The position numbers and the translations under genes are program-made. From positions 62,001 through 126,000 of the forward strand of contig NZ_JAUQSW010000005.1 of the NCBI RefSeq assembly GCF_030581075.1: a stretch of DNA of 64,000 nt. The letters are read 5' to 3'. The notes beneath the pieces were generated by a model. It ran no database searches and was not told the origin of the DNA. It saw nothing but the letters and a program-made list of their open reading frames with translations. The stretch is from Hymenobacter cheonanensis. Lineage in GTDB: Bacteria > Bacteroidota > Bacteroidia > Cytophagales > Hymenobacteraceae. Positions 42,370 through 51,253 of this stretch are shown here, piece by piece; the stretch's first letter is position 1, and every line of letters starts with the position of its first letter.

Positions 42370-45309
42370 CTAGGCCACCAGCAGGCGGGTCATCACCTTT
42401 TTTTCCTGCAGGTCGAGCGCAATCTGGGCTAGCGCCTCGCGCAGGCACTCCTCTACCGCATCAACGAGTACTTGCAGCTGCTCGGTGGCAAACTCGCCGG
42501 CCCAGGTATCGAGCTTTTCTACCGACGACAGCGGCTGCCAGGCGTTGAGGTGCTGCAGGCTCGGCTTCAGCATATGGGCCGTGTCTTTCAGCAGGTTCAG
42601 GTCGGCGGTGAGCAGGCCCCGGCGCAGGTCTTGCAGCGCCTCCTCGCAGCTCTCGGTAAAGGTTTGCAGCATAAATACCACAAACTCGGGGTCGCCCTGG
42701 CCCGCCTTCAACAGGTCGTCGATGCTGTACAGATTGGGGCTGCTTACGAGGCGCGCGGGCTCGGCAGCGGGCTCGGCCGGGCCGGCGGCTTCCTGGGCCG
42801 CAACCTCGCCGGTGGGCAGCACCCAATCGTGCAGCAGCTGCAGCAGCTGTAGCTCCTGAAACGGCTTGGCCAGGTAGCCGTTCATGCCGGCGGCCAGGCA
42901 TTTCTCGCGCTCCCCATTAATGGCGTTGGCCGTGAGAGCGATAATGGGCGTGGTGATGGCGAGCTGCTGGCGCAGCAGCGCCGTGGCCGCGTAGCCGTCC
43001 ATCACGGGCATTTGCACATCCATCAAAATCAGGTCGAAGCGCTGGCGCTGCACGGCCTCTACGGCCTGCGCCCCGTGCTCGGCTTCGATAACATCGACCT
43101 CGGCTTGCGTAAGGAACGACTTGGCAATCTGACGGTTAAACATGTTGTCCTCTACCAGCAGCACGCGCTTGCCGCGCAGGTGCTCGCGCTGCTGGGGCGT
43201 GAGCGGCGGCATTTTGCGCCGCTTCACCGATTGCGCCGAGCCGATGGGCAGGTGCAGCGTGAAGCAGGTGGTGGTGCCCTTGTTTTTCTGGCTGCTCACA
43301 TCCACCTCGCTGCCCATGAGGCGCACCAGGTCGCGGCAAATGCTGAGGCCTAGCCCCGTGCCCCCAAACCGGCGCGTCACCGACGTATCGGCCTGGCTGA
43401 ACTCGGTGAACATGGTGGCCATGTACTCGGGCTCAATGCCGATGCCCGTGTCGGTAACCCGAAACTCGACGGCCACCGTGTCGGCGGGGGCGTCGGGCTT
43501 GCTGGGTTTCAGCGCACACTCTACCGTTACCATGCCTTTGTGGGTGAATTTCAAGGCATTATCGGCCAGGTTAAGCAGCACCTGCCGAATGCGGTAGGGG
43601 TCGCCGAGCAGCACCGGCGGCACCTGTGGGCTCAGTATCGTGACGAGGCCCAGCCCCTTTTCGGCGGCCTTAAAGCGCAGCGTTTGCTCGACCTGGGCCA
43701 GCAGGTGCGCCGGCGAGAAGCCGATAATCTCCAGCATCAGCTTGCCGGCTTCGAGCTTCGAGAGGTCCAGCACGTCGTTGATGATGACGAGCAGGTTCTC
43801 GGCCGAGGTAGTGATGGCCTGCTGGTAGCTGAGCTGGTCGTGGGCGAGCGGCGTTTTGGCCAGCAGCTGGCTCATGCCCAGAATGGCGTTCATGGGCGTG
43901 CGAATTTCGTGGCTCATGTTGGCCAGAAAAGCCTCCTTGAGCCGCGACGACTCCTCGGCCGCCAGCTTGGCCTGGGTCAGCGTTTGCTCGGCCTCCACGC
44001 GCTCCGTAATGTCGAGCCCGTAGCCCACAATGAGGTGCAGCGACCCATCGGGGTGAAACACCGGGTGCAGGCAGCGCAGCTGGTGGCGGGTGCCATCGGG
44101 GCGCTCAAAGCTTTCTTCGTAGGTGATAACCCGGCGCGCGCGCACAGCCTGTTCCAGCTGGCCGTGGCGCGTTTCGGCCATGGCGCGGGGCCGGTTGGTG
44201 CGCTCAAAGTACGCGAAGTTGTCCTTGCCAATTACCCATTGCCGCACTTCCGGGTCTTTGATACCGCACTCATTCACAAACACGTACCGGAATTGCGCGT
44301 CGAATACGCCAATGTCGGTCGGCAATTGGTTAAGCACAAACTCGTAGAACGCCTGCTGCTCGGTGAGCTTCTGCTCGGCCAGCCGCTGGGCGGTGGTGTC
44401 TACGCCGGTGCCCACCATCAGGCGCAGGGTGCCATCGGGGCCATACAGGGGCTGAAACAGCCGCTGCCAGTGCTGCGGGCCCTGGTCGCTCGGGATGGTT
44501 TCTTCCCACTGCACGGCCGCCTGGCCGTGGCGGGCTTCCTCGAAGCGGGCGCGGCGCGCGGCGGCCACCTCGGCGGGCAGCCGGCGGTAGGCGCAGTAGT
44601 CGTCGTCGGTTTTGCCGATGGCCCACTCGCGCACGGCCAGCGTTTTGATGGCGCGGGTATTGATAAAGCGGAAGCGGTGCTCGGCGTCGAACACGACCAC
44701 ATCCACGGCCAGCGAATTGAGGATGGCCTCGTAAAACTCGTGCTGCTCGGCCAGGCGCTGCTCGGTGGCGTGCAGGGCCTCGCTGCTGGTAAGGTAGAGC
44801 GTGGCGCAGGTGTCGCCGGGGCCGGGCACGGCCTGCACCGAGTACCAGCGGTCGGCCAGCGTCACGTCTTGCTGCTGGGTGGTGCCCAGGCGCAGGGCCG
44901 CCCGCACCAGCGGCAGCAAGTGGCCGTTCGACCGCCCGGCGTGGGTGAGCACGCGGCCCAGCGCCAGGGCGGCGGGGTTGGCATAGCGCACCTGGCCGGT
45001 GGCCGTGAGGCGCAGCACCGGGTGCGGGTTTTGGTCGCTCAGCGGCTGCCCTTCCTGCTGGCCCGGCTCGGTGGCCGGGGTAGCAAATGGGGCAGGGGCG
45101 GCAATGGCCGGCCCGCTGGCCTCGGCCGGCGCGGTGCCCAGCAGCGCCAGCAGGCGGCCGCTTTGCACTTCCAGCTGGGTTTGCGCCAGGGCTAGGGCCT
45201 GGCGAAGCTCAGCAATCTGGGCTTCGGCCTGCACTCGCCAGCTCTTATCATCTTCGGAGGTAATACTAGATGCAGAAGAGGTAGTAGTAGAATCAAATGC
45301 AATTGACAT
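42370..45309 (-). CDS. Hybrid sensor histidine kinase with PAS, REC and HPt domains
   Basis: 979-aa multi-domain signalling protein. A coiled-coil start is followed by two or three PAS domains ([60 protein letters not shown]). HisKA has phospho-acceptor H467 ([20 protein letters not shown]), the HATPase domain has [20 protein letters not shown] and [18 protein letters not shown] has D764 ([20 protein letters not shown]), and the C-terminal HPt has H912 ([13 protein letters not shown]). No membrane helices, so it is cytoplasmic. No partner regulator gene is adjacent; the phosphorelay output is unknown. Confidence 0.95.
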   Translation of the reverse strand: MSIAFDSTTTSSASSITSEDDKSWRVQAEAQIAELRQALALAQTQLEVQSGRLLALLGTAPAEASGPAIAAPAPFATPATEPGQQEGQPLSDQNPHPVLRLTATGQVRYANPAALALGRVLTHAGRSNGHLLPLVRAALRLGTTQQQDVTLADRWYSVQAVPGPGDTCATLYLTSSEALHATEQRLAEQHEFYEAILNSLAVDVVVFDAEHRFRFINTRAIKTLAVREWAIGKTDDDYCAYRRLPAEVAAARRARFEEARHGQAAVQWEETIPSDQGPQHWQRLFQPLYGPDGTLRLMVGTGVDTTAQRLAEQKLTEQQAFYEFVLNQLPTDIGVFDAQFRYVFVNECGIKDPEVRQWVIGKDNFAYFERTNRPRAMAETRHGQLEQAVRARRVITYEESFERPDGTRHQLRCLHPVFHPDGSLHLIVGYGLDITERVEAEQTLTQAKLAAEESSRLKEAFLANMSHEIRTPMNAILGMSQLLAKTPLAHDQLSYQQAITTSAENLLVIINDVLDLSKLEAGKLMLEIIGFSPAHLLAQVEQTLRFKAAEKGLGLVTILSPQVPPVLLGDPYRIRQVLLNLADNALKFTHKGMVTVECALKPSKPDAPADTVAVEFRVTDTGIGIEPEYMATMFTEFSQADTSVTRRFGGTGLGLSICRDLVRLMGSEVDVSSQKNKGTTTCFTLHLPIGSAQSVKRRKMPPLTPQQREHLRGKRVLLVEDNMFNRQIAKSFLTQAEVDVIEAEHGAQAVEAVQRQRFDLILMDVQMPVMDGYAATALLRQQLAITTPIIALTANAINGEREKCLAAGMNGYLAKPFQELQLLQLLHDWVLPTGEVAAQEAAGPAEPAAEPARLVSSPNLYSIDDLLKAGQGDPEFVVFMLQTFTESCEEALQDLRRGLLTADLNLLKDTAHMLKPSLQHLNAWQPLSSVEKLDTWAGEFATEQLQVLVDAVEECLREALAQIALDLQEKKVMTRLLVA

Positions 45310-45567
45310 ATAAAGAGCAGGCACAGATAGACTAGTAGCAAATATACGAGAAAGATGTGCGCTAAGGTCTTTACCAGCTGGCTTTTAATTTTTTCATCAA
45401 TAGTATTATGGGTTAAGCAAATTATGATTTTTCTAATTTTGGCAGATTGACTTTTTACCTATGTGCCTTAGGCTCTAGCGAGTAGGTAATCAAGAGGTAT
45501 CTAGCAGGTTTTGCAAAAAGAAAAATGACGCGCGCCGCACCAGCACCGTGGCCGTGGGCTAGGCTGC

Positions 45568-47574
45568 TCAGTTAGTGGTAGTTGCCTTCAGGCCCTGCGC
45601 CGTATAATGAGCCAGCGCCATGATGGTAAGCATGGGGTTGGCGCCGCTGCACGCCGGAAATGCCGAGCCATCGGCCACGTAGAGGCCGCGTACCTCCACG
45701 GTTTCGCCGCTGGGCTTGGTGGGGTGGGTGCGGGCCTGGCCGCCGAGGCGGCAGGTGCTCATCTGGTGGGCGCTGTAGAGGCCGTAGCGGTTGGGCTGCC
45801 AGGGCAGGCTGGCGAGCCGGGCCAGCAGCTCGGGGTTTTGGAGCACGCCGCCGTGGGCGTGCAGCGTGGGCAGCGTGCCGTGGGGCAGGTACACGGTGTA
45901 GGCCCCGGCCGCCACGTGAATTTCGGCGGCGGCGCGCACGCCGGCTAGCATACTGGCGCGGTCGAAGGCCGACAGGCGGTAGTCGATGAGCGGGGCGCCG
46001 TGGCGGTCGGTGCGCACCCGGCCGCCGTCGCGGTCGCGTGTCAGCACGATAAACGAGCCCAGGTGGTCGGCGGCCTGCAATAATTGCCGGTGCTGCTCGC
46101 CCGAGCGCCAGGGCAGCACCATGGCCAGCAGGCCGGGGTGGGTGGGCGGCGTTTCGAGCTTCACACCAAAGTTGCTGCCGCCCAGGCGCGTAAAGGTGTC
46201 ATTCACCACGCTCATGCTAGGGCCGTGCCACGAGTGCATGGGGTGCGGGTAGTGCGCGGCCACCGCCACAGTGGGGTGCAGGTGCAGGTGCCGCCCCAGG
46301 TGCGGGTGCCGCAGCCCCGAGCGCAGCAGCAAAGCCGGCGTTTGGATGGCGCCGCCCGCCACCACCACGCGCTCGGCCCGCACGCTGATGCGCACCCGCT
46401 GGCCGGTGGCGGTGGTGTGCACGGCCTCGGCGCCGGTGGCGCGGCCCGCTACTGTGGTTACGCGCTCGGCCCGGGTATTGGGCAGCAGCCGGGCGCCGTG
46501 GGCGGCGGCGGTGCGCAGGTAGGTGTTGAGGGTGCCCTGCTTGTGGCCGTGGGCATCGCCCAGCGTAGAGTAGCCCAGGCCCCGAAAATGCTGGTCCGAG
46601 TCGGTCACACCCTTTTCGTTGCGCGGAATGAGGCTAGTGGCCTGCCCCAGCCGGGCCGAGCCGTCGCGCAGGGCCTGGTTCTGGCCGTTGTGGCGCGGGT
46701 AGTCGGTATTCACGCTCAGCGCGGCGGCCACCGCATCGAGGCTTTTTTGAAAATCGGGGCCCGTGAAGTGCGGCGCGTCGTGCTCGCCAGCCCATTCTGC
46801 CAGCACATAATCGGGGGTGCGGAAGGCGCCGGCCCAGTTTACGGTAGTGCCGCCGCCCAGGCAGGCGCCGGCCAGGATGCCCACGCTGCCATCGCGGGTG
46901 CTGAGGGCGCCGCGCGCGTCGTAGAGGCGCCCCAGCATATCCACCTCGCGCTGCGTAAAGTCGGGGCCGTGCAGGTAGGGGCCAGCCTCCAGCACCAGCA
47001 CGTCGTGGCCGGCCTGGGCCAGCTCGCCGGCCACCACGCCGCCGCCCGCCCCCGAGCCAATTACCAGCACCTGGCAGTGGTAGGTGGTATCGGTGGTGGG
47101 GGCTAGCGGCCGCAGAGGGTGCCCGGTGGCGCCGGGCGGGGTGCCATCGGGGGCAGGCTGGGGGCCGGGGTAGCCCAGGGCAATCCAGGCTGGGTTGGGC
47201 GAGCCATCGGCCGGGCTGTCGCCGTAGTACAGAAAGGTGCACAGCTTGCGCAGCACCTGAAAGCCCTGGCGCAGCGACGCCAGCCGCGAGCCGGCCCAGC
47301 TTTGCAGCAGGTGCTCGCGCTGGGCGGGGGCCAGGGCCCGAAACGGCCGCAGCGGCCCCCACCACGTGAGGCCGGCCAGCGGCTTGTTCAGGATATCAAG
47401 CAGCTGCCCAAACTCGGCCTGTGCCCCCAGCGGCTGCGCCTGAATGGCGGCGGCCAGCTTGGCCAGGTCAACCAGAGCCGAGCCGGGCGGCGGGCTGCCC
47501 GCCGGCCCGGCTGGGATAAACGTGTCGGCCAGGGCGCGCAGGGTGGCGGCACGGGCAGGAGTGAGCACAAACAT
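45568..47574 (-). CDS. GMC-family oxidoreductase (FAD-dependent alcohol oxidase-like)
   Basis: 668-aa FAD enzyme of the glucose-methanol-choline family. An N-terminal domain of about 160 residues (ADTFIPAGPAGSPPPGSALV; WAGSRLASLRQGFQVLRKLC) resembles gluconate-2-dehydrogenase subunit 3 or fatty alcohol oxidase N-termini. FAD binding is VLVIGSGAGGGVVAGELAQA at about residue 170. GGGTTVNWAGAFRTPDYVLA, RVVVAGGAIQTPALLLRSGL and the C-terminal catalytic segment YSAHQMSTCRLG...VADGSAFPACSGANPMLTIM complete the family. Long-chain alcohol oxidation is a guess. The divergent thioesterase gene starts 182 nt away. Confidence 0.93.
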   Translation of the reverse strand: MFVLTPARAATLRALADTFIPAGPAGSPPPGSALVDLAKLAAAIQAQPLGAQAEFGQLLDILNKPLAGLTWWGPLRPFRALAPAQREHLLQSWAGSRLASLRQGFQVLRKLCTFLYYGDSPADGSPNPAWIALGYPGPQPAPDGTPPGATGHPLRPLAPTTDTTYHCQVLVIGSGAGGGVVAGELAQAGHDVLVLEAGPYLHGPDFTQREVDMLGRLYDARGALSTRDGSVGILAGACLGGGTTVNWAGAFRTPDYVLAEWAGEHDAPHFTGPDFQKSLDAVAAALSVNTDYPRHNGQNQALRDGSARLGQATSLIPRNEKGVTDSDQHFRGLGYSTLGDAHGHKQGTLNTYLRTAAAHGARLLPNTRAERVTTVAGRATGAEAVHTTATGQRVRISVRAERVVVAGGAIQTPALLLRSGLRHPHLGRHLHLHPTVAVAAHYPHPMHSWHGPSMSVVNDTFTRLGGSNFGVKLETPPTHPGLLAMVLPWRSGEQHRQLLQAADHLGSFIVLTRDRDGGRVRTDRHGAPLIDYRLSAFDRASMLAGVRAAAEIHVAAGAYTVYLPHGTLPTLHAHGGVLQNPELLARLASLPWQPNRYGLYSAHQMSTCRLGGQARTHPTKPSGETVEVRGLYVADGSAFPACSGANPMLTIMALAHYTAQGLKATTTN

Positions 47575-47669
47575 GAATGAGCAGGCTAGGGGCTTAGGCG
47601 CAGAGGTTGAGGCGGAAAAGATAAGCCGCGATTCGCAAAGTAGTAGGCGTGCCGAGTAGTTTGCCTATA

Positions 47670-47737
47670 GGGTAAGCTCCGGCTTGCTGAGCGCTAGGGG
47701 AGCGATGGCCATGCGCCCAGCAAGCCAAAGCTTACCC
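47670..47737. repeat. 20-nt inverted repeat in the promoter of the thioesterase gene
   Basis: Arms GGGTAAGCTCCGGCTTGCTG (47670-47689) and CAGCAAGCCAAAGCTTACCC (47718-47737) are complementary at 18 of 20 positions, with a 28-nt loop. It lies between the divergent GMC and thioesterase genes and just upstream of the thioesterase -7 element. It may be an operator or a hairpin. Confidence 0.7.
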
Positions 47738-47744
47738 TGCATTT

Positions 47745-47752
47745 TACCTTTG
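47745..47752 (+). promoter_or_regulatory. -7 element of the thioesterase gene, almost at its ATG
   Basis: TACCTTTG ends 4 nt before the ATG at 47757, so the transcript would start at or within a few bases of the start codon (leaderless). Confidence 0.55.
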
Positions 47753-47756
47753 CCCG

Positions 47757-48281
47757 ATGGCCAAGCTTTTGCGCACCCCCGAAACCCAGCACCGCGTTCA
47801 CTTCCAGGACTGCGATATGCTGGGGCATCTCAATAATGCCCGCTACCTCGACTATTTCCTCAACGCCCGCGAAGACCAGGTGGCCGAGCACTACACCCTG
47901 AACATGGGTGAGCTGGCCCGCGAGCAGCAGGCGGCCTGGGTTATTACCAAGCACCACCTCAGCTACCTCAAGCCCGCGCGGCAGGGCGTGCTGGTGCGCA
48001 TCAGCAGCCAGATTATCCACTTCGACAACTCTAACCTGGTGGTAGAGATGCAGATGCGTAGCGACGATGGCCAGCGCCTGCTAGCCCTGCTGTGGTCGGA
48101 AATGGCCTTCGTGAAGCTGCCCGCCGGCACCCGCACCGACCACGCCGACGCCCTCATGGACCTGCTCGAGGAGCTGGATGTGCCGGGCATCGACTACGAC
48201 CCCGATGGCTTCGACGACCGGGTGAAGGCCGTGCGCCAGGAGCTGAAAAAGGTGCGCCGTGCCGCCGGCCAGCCCGACTAG
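47757..48281 (+). CDS. Acyl-CoA thioesterase, 4HBT hot-dog family
   Basis: 174-aa hot-dog-fold protein. The 4-hydroxybenzoyl-CoA-thioesterase-type active site HFQDCDMLGHLNNARYLDYF (about residues 15-34) carries the catalytic Asp and the HxN motif. Then VITKHHLSYLKPARQGVLVR and ALLWSEMAFVKLPAGTRTDH. It hydrolyses acyl-CoA or a related thioester. It is divergent from the GMC oxidoreductase and is followed on the same strand by a PfpI gene 94 nt away. Confidence 0.9.
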   Translation: MAKLLRTPETQHRVHFQDCDMLGHLNNARYLDYFLNAREDQVAEHYTLNMGELAREQQAAWVITKHHLSYLKPARQGVLVRISSQIIHFDNSNLVVEMQMRSDDGQRLLALLWSEMAFVKLPAGTRTDHADALMDLLEELDVPGIDYDPDGFDDRVKAVRQELKKVRRAAGQPD

Positions 48282-48375
48282 GCCCGGCCCCGGCCACAAC
48301 CCCGCGCCAAGGCAGGGCGTAAAGTGGAAACCCCCGGCGGCGAACTCCCGCCGCCTTTCCTTTTCCACCAGTACT

Positions 48376-48936
48376 ATGTCCCTTTTCAGCAGCGATAAGC
48401 TTAAAGGCAAGCGCATTGCCATTCTGGCCACCGATGGCTTCGAGCAGGTAGAACTTACCGAGCCCCAGAAATTTCTTAAAAACGAAGGCGCCACGGTCGA
48501 CGTTATTTCCCTTAAGTCAGGCTCCATTAAAGGCTGGGACATGACGGACTGGGGCGATAAAGTAGACGTGGATAAAACCCTCGACGACGCCAAAGTAGCC
48601 GACTACGACGCCCTGGTGCTACCCGGCGGCCAGATAAACCCCGACAAGCTGCGCGTAGAGCCCAAGGCCGTGGATTTTGTGCGCGACTTTGCCCACTCGG
48701 GCAAGCTGGTGGCCGCCATTTGCCACGGCTCCTGGACGCTGATTGAGGCCGACGTGGTGCGCGGCCGGCACATGACAAGCTGGCCCAGCGTGAAAACCGA
48801 CCTGCGCAACGCCGGCGCCGAGTGGCAGGATGCGGAAGTGGTGGTTGATGGCAACTTCATCACCAGCCGCAAGCCCGAGGACCTCGACGCCTTCAATAAG
48901 AAAATTGAGGAGAAGCTGCTCGGCACGGCCAGCTAG
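48376..48936 (+). CDS. DJ-1/PfpI-family protein (YhbO/PfpI-like)
   Basis: 186-aa class I glutamine-amidotransferase-like protein. KGKRIAILATDGFEQVELTE, DALVLPGGQINPDKLRVEPK and the nucleophile elbow AAICHGSWTLIEADVVRGR (C116, His beside it), ending TSWPSVKTDLRNAGAEWQDA. The E in FEQVEL and the C/H form the family's acid-Cys-His site. Members act as proteases, glyoxalases or deglycases in stress protection. The MSLFSSDKL start matches; earlier codons are not used. Confidence 0.93.
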   Translation: MSLFSSDKLKGKRIAILATDGFEQVELTEPQKFLKNEGATVDVISLKSGSIKGWDMTDWGDKVDVDKTLDDAKVADYDALVLPGGQINPDKLRVEPKAVDFVRDFAHSGKLVAAICHGSWTLIEADVVRGRHMTSWPSVKTDLRNAGAEWQDAEVVVDGNFITSRKPEDLDAFNKKIEEKLLGTAS

Positions 48937-48962
48937 GGCTGCTTAACCCGCACAAGCAAGCG

Positions 48963-49002
48963 AAAACGCCTGTCATTGCGCACGCAATGACAGGCGTTTT
49001 TA
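48963..49002 (+). terminator. Terminator with GTCATTGCG core
   Basis: 18-nt arms AAAACGCCTGTCATTGCG and CGCAATGACAGGCGTTTT (48963-48980, 48983-49000) with only 2 nt between them (a few closing pairs must open), then T. It contains the same GTCATTGCG word as the repeat at 7294. Confidence 0.75.
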
Positions 49003-49018
49003 TATGAAAATGAGTGGC

Positions 49019-49510
49019 TTAGCGCCCTAAAATCCACCACATAGCCACATCAAATATCAGCAAGAAGGCGCCTTGCAGCTGCACCGAGCGGCCGTAGCCG
49101 TAGAGGCGCTCGGGGCGCCTGGCGCTGGGGTAAGTGGCCCGGTTGAGCAGCCACAGCGCCACCATGAGGTAGCCAATGTCGAGGATGGCGTTGAAGAGAA
49201 AAATCTGGCCGGTAAGGTGCATATCGGCCAGCGCCCCGGAGGGGCCGAAGCCCACCGGCGGCCGGCCGGGGTGCGTGCGCAAAATGCCCACCGCCGCCAG
49301 CACGGCATTGACGAACGCCCAGGCGCAGTTCATGAGGTGAAAGTGGTGGGCCGACTCGCGGCGGTCGGTGCGCGGCAGGTGGTAGCCACTCACCGCCAGG
49401 TTGAGCAGGGCCCAAACGCCGAGTACGCTCAGGCCCCGGCCCAGTAGCAGCTCGTGGTGCTGGTAGGCCGCCAGCCAGGCCGGCGCGGCCACAAGAGTAG
49501 AAAGCAGCAT
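49019..49510 (-). CDS. Membrane protein, unknown (four-helix)
   Basis: 163-aa integral membrane protein. Helices include TLVAAPAWLAAYQHHELLLG, LSVLGVWALLNLAVSGYHL, HLMNCAWAFVNAVLAAVGIL and AILDIGYLMVALWLLNRA, with final LQGAFLLIFDVAMWWILGR. The GYHLPRTDRR and HHFHLMNC region is histidine-rich and could bind metal. Family not recognised. ATG 49510; an upstream GTG at 49516 adds two residues. Both candidate starts fit. Confidence 0.7.
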   Translation of the reverse strand: MLLSTLVAAPAWLAAYQHHELLLGRGLSVLGVWALLNLAVSGYHLPRTDRRESAHHFHLMNCAWAFVNAVLAAVGILRTHPGRPPVGFGPSGALADMHLTGQIFLFNAILDIGYLMVALWLLNRATYPSARRPERLYGYGRSVQLQGAFLLIFDVAMWWILGR

Positions 49511-49536
49511 AGCCACAAAGTACGCCCCCGGCCCGG

Positions 49537-50220
49537 CTAGTGCGCAATGCCGATGCCCAGGTACACCTGCAGCACCGAGTTGCGAATGTTAGGGTCCGTT
49601 ACGAGCGTGCTCAGCGGCTGGCCGTTGTAGGTGAGAGCCGCGCCATCCTTATACAGGTTGGCAAAGCTGAGGTCGTAGCGCACGCCCAGGCGGGCGGGGC
49701 CCAGCCGGGCCTCGGCCCCCAGCACGCCCCCAAAATCGAAGCGGTGGTAGCCGCTCTGGCTCACGTCGAGGTCCTGGCCACCGCTGCGGGCGCCGGTAAG
49801 CACCGACACCTGCGGGCCCAGGTGAAAACTCAGCGTTTCGGTGATGTTGCCCACAAATAGCACCGGCACCGCCACGTAGTCGAGGCGGTTATCCTGCTGG
49901 CCGCCGCTAGCCGCCGTGGTGCTCTGGAAGCCCTTGCGCGAGTACAGCGCCTCCACCTGCACCGAGGCAAAATGCGTGAAGCCGTACTGCCCGTACACGC
50001 CGGCGTGGAAAGTCTTCAGCTGGTCGCGGCTGGTAAAAATGCTGGTGCCGCTGCCCTGCAAGTCGCTGTAGCTCAGGCCACCCTTAATACCGAAGCCGGT
50101 GTTGCGCGAGGTAGTGCCTTGGCCTTCGGAATAATCGCTGGCCGAGGGCAGGCCCCGTACCTGGGCGTGGGCCGCGCCAGTGGCCGCGAGCGCGGCGAGA
50201 AGCAACAATGCGTGTTTCAT
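49537..50220 (-). CDS. Outer-membrane beta-barrel protein (PorT-like)
   Basis: 227-aa secreted protein: signal MKHALLLLAALAATGAAHA, then an outer-membrane beta-barrel-13-type sequence: GFGIKGGLSYSDLQGSGTSI, YGQYGFTHFASVQVEALYSR, RLDYVAVPVLFVGNITETLS and terminal LGVRYDLSFANLYKDG, ending in VLQVYLGIGIAH. Alternating polar and hydrophobic residues and a terminal aromatic strand fit a small barrel in the outer membrane. Ligand unknown. It is the last ordinary gene before the tRNA-Val. Confidence 0.85.
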   Translation of the reverse strand: MKHALLLLAALAATGAAHAQVRGLPSASDYSEGQGTTSRNTGFGIKGGLSYSDLQGSGTSIFTSRDQLKTFHAGVYGQYGFTHFASVQVEALYSRKGFQSTTAASGGQQDNRLDYVAVPVLFVGNITETLSFHLGPQVSVLTGARSGGQDLDVSQSGYHRFDFGGVLGAEARLGPARLGVRYDLSFANLYKDGAALTYNGQPLSTLVTDPNIRNSVLQVYLGIGIAH

Positions 50221-50284
50221 GCTTTCCCAACGCCCAGCTAGCCCGAAAGTTGCGGGCAATAGCGCGGCAACTGCCCCGCCGGCG

Positions 50285-50292
50285 TACTTTTG
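50285..50292 (+). promoter_or_regulatory. -7 element of tRNA-Val
   Basis: TACTTTTG, a TAnnTTTG match, 33 nt upstream of the first tRNA base. No -33 TTG at the expected spacing. Confidence 0.5.
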
Positions 50293-50324
50293 CGCCCGGC
50301 GGGCCTGGCGCGCCGCCCGGTTTT

Positions 50325-50401
<77 letters not shown>

Positions 50402-50434
50402 ATACCCTCTCTACCTCGTGTGGAGAGGGTATTT
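50402..50434 (+). terminator. Terminator of tRNA-Val
   Basis: Stem ATACCCTCTC/GAGAGGGTAT (50402-50411, 50423-50432) and T-run immediately after the CCA end. Confidence 0.8.
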
Positions 50435-50563
50435 ACTATTAATGCCCCCGGTTTTGCCCCCGGTTTCTTTCGACTGCCTTCTTTTGTTGGTGTGATTTAA
50501 GTGCCTATTTCTCGGCACGAGTGCACTAAGGAGTAAGGGTAAAACCATGCTTGGTAGCTTATC

Positions 50564-51253
50564 ATGCTAACCCCTTCTCTTAACAACCTGCCCATTTTTC
50601 GCATTGAGCACAGAGACAACTTGCCCTATATTTTAGAGCACGGGATGCACACAAGCGGTCATGCGCAACTCAACCCAAATCACATTTTCATTGGGAATGC
50701 AAAGATTACAGCTGATAGGCACAGCAAGGCGGTGCGGCCTGTAGATGTGAGCCCTGAACAAGCTCACCAGTACGGTAATCTTGGAGATTACGTGCCTTTC
50801 TACTTTGGGCCACGTTCGCCAATGCTAGGCTCTATTATGCTTGGTACCGAGGGGGTGTTGCAACGGCCTCAAAAAGAGATAGTTTATCTGTGTTGCCGAT
50901 TCAGGACGGTACTAGAAACTGGTTGGCAGTATGCCTTTACGGACGGGCAAGCCAAGATGACAATCACAGCATTCTATCATAATCCGGACTCTCTAAATAA
51001 GCTTCATTGGGACACTATCTACGCCCGTCAGTGGTTTAATACAACAGAAGAATTTGACCGGCGAAGGCGCAAACAAGCTGAATTATTGGTGCATTCACAT
51101 GTCCCACCTAGCTGGATTGAAGCAATCGTTGTGTATGATGACGATGTGCGTACATTCGCTCAAGCTGTCGTTGACCGCTTGAACCACCCAGCCGTTATTC
51201 GAGTAAACCCTCCCACCCCGAAGCTTAATAACTGCGGTTTTTACTATCCATGA
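50564..51253 (+). CDS. darT: DarT-type DNA ADP-ribosyltransferase toxin (DUF4433)
   Basis: 229-aa DUF4433/DarT protein. Family motifs: IFRIEHRDNLPYILEHGMHT at the start, GDYVPFYFGPRSPMLGSIML, WQYAFTDGQAKM, HWDTIYARQWFNTTEEFDRR and the catalytic-Glu segment KQAELLVHSHVPPSWIEAI (E172). DarT uses NAD+ to add ADP-ribose to bases of single-stranded DNA, blocking replication, and acts in phage defence. The gene overlaps the DarG gene by 4 nt (ATGA). Lower GC than the chromosome around it and position just past a tRNA suggest acquisition by transfer. Confidence 0.9.
   Translation: MLTPSLNNLPIFRIEHRDNLPYILEHGMHTSGHAQLNPNHIFIGNAKITADRHSKAVRPVDVSPEQAHQYGNLGDYVPFYFGPRSPMLGSIMLGTEGVLQRPQKEIVYLCCRFRTVLETGWQYAFTDGQAKMTITAFYHNPDSLNKLHWDTIYARQWFNTTEEFDRRRRKQAELLVHSHVPPSWIEAIVVYDDDVRTFAQAVVDRLNHPAVIRVNPPTPKLNNCGFYYP

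Noticed and set aside
43540-45195. Long plus-strand frame opposite the hybrid kinase
   Set aside because: It is an antisense shadow of the kinase gene without any recognisable domain.
50440-50563. Possible attachment-site duplicate downstream of the tRNA
   Set aside because: No second copy of the tRNA 3' end was visible within the window, so no att repeat can be called.
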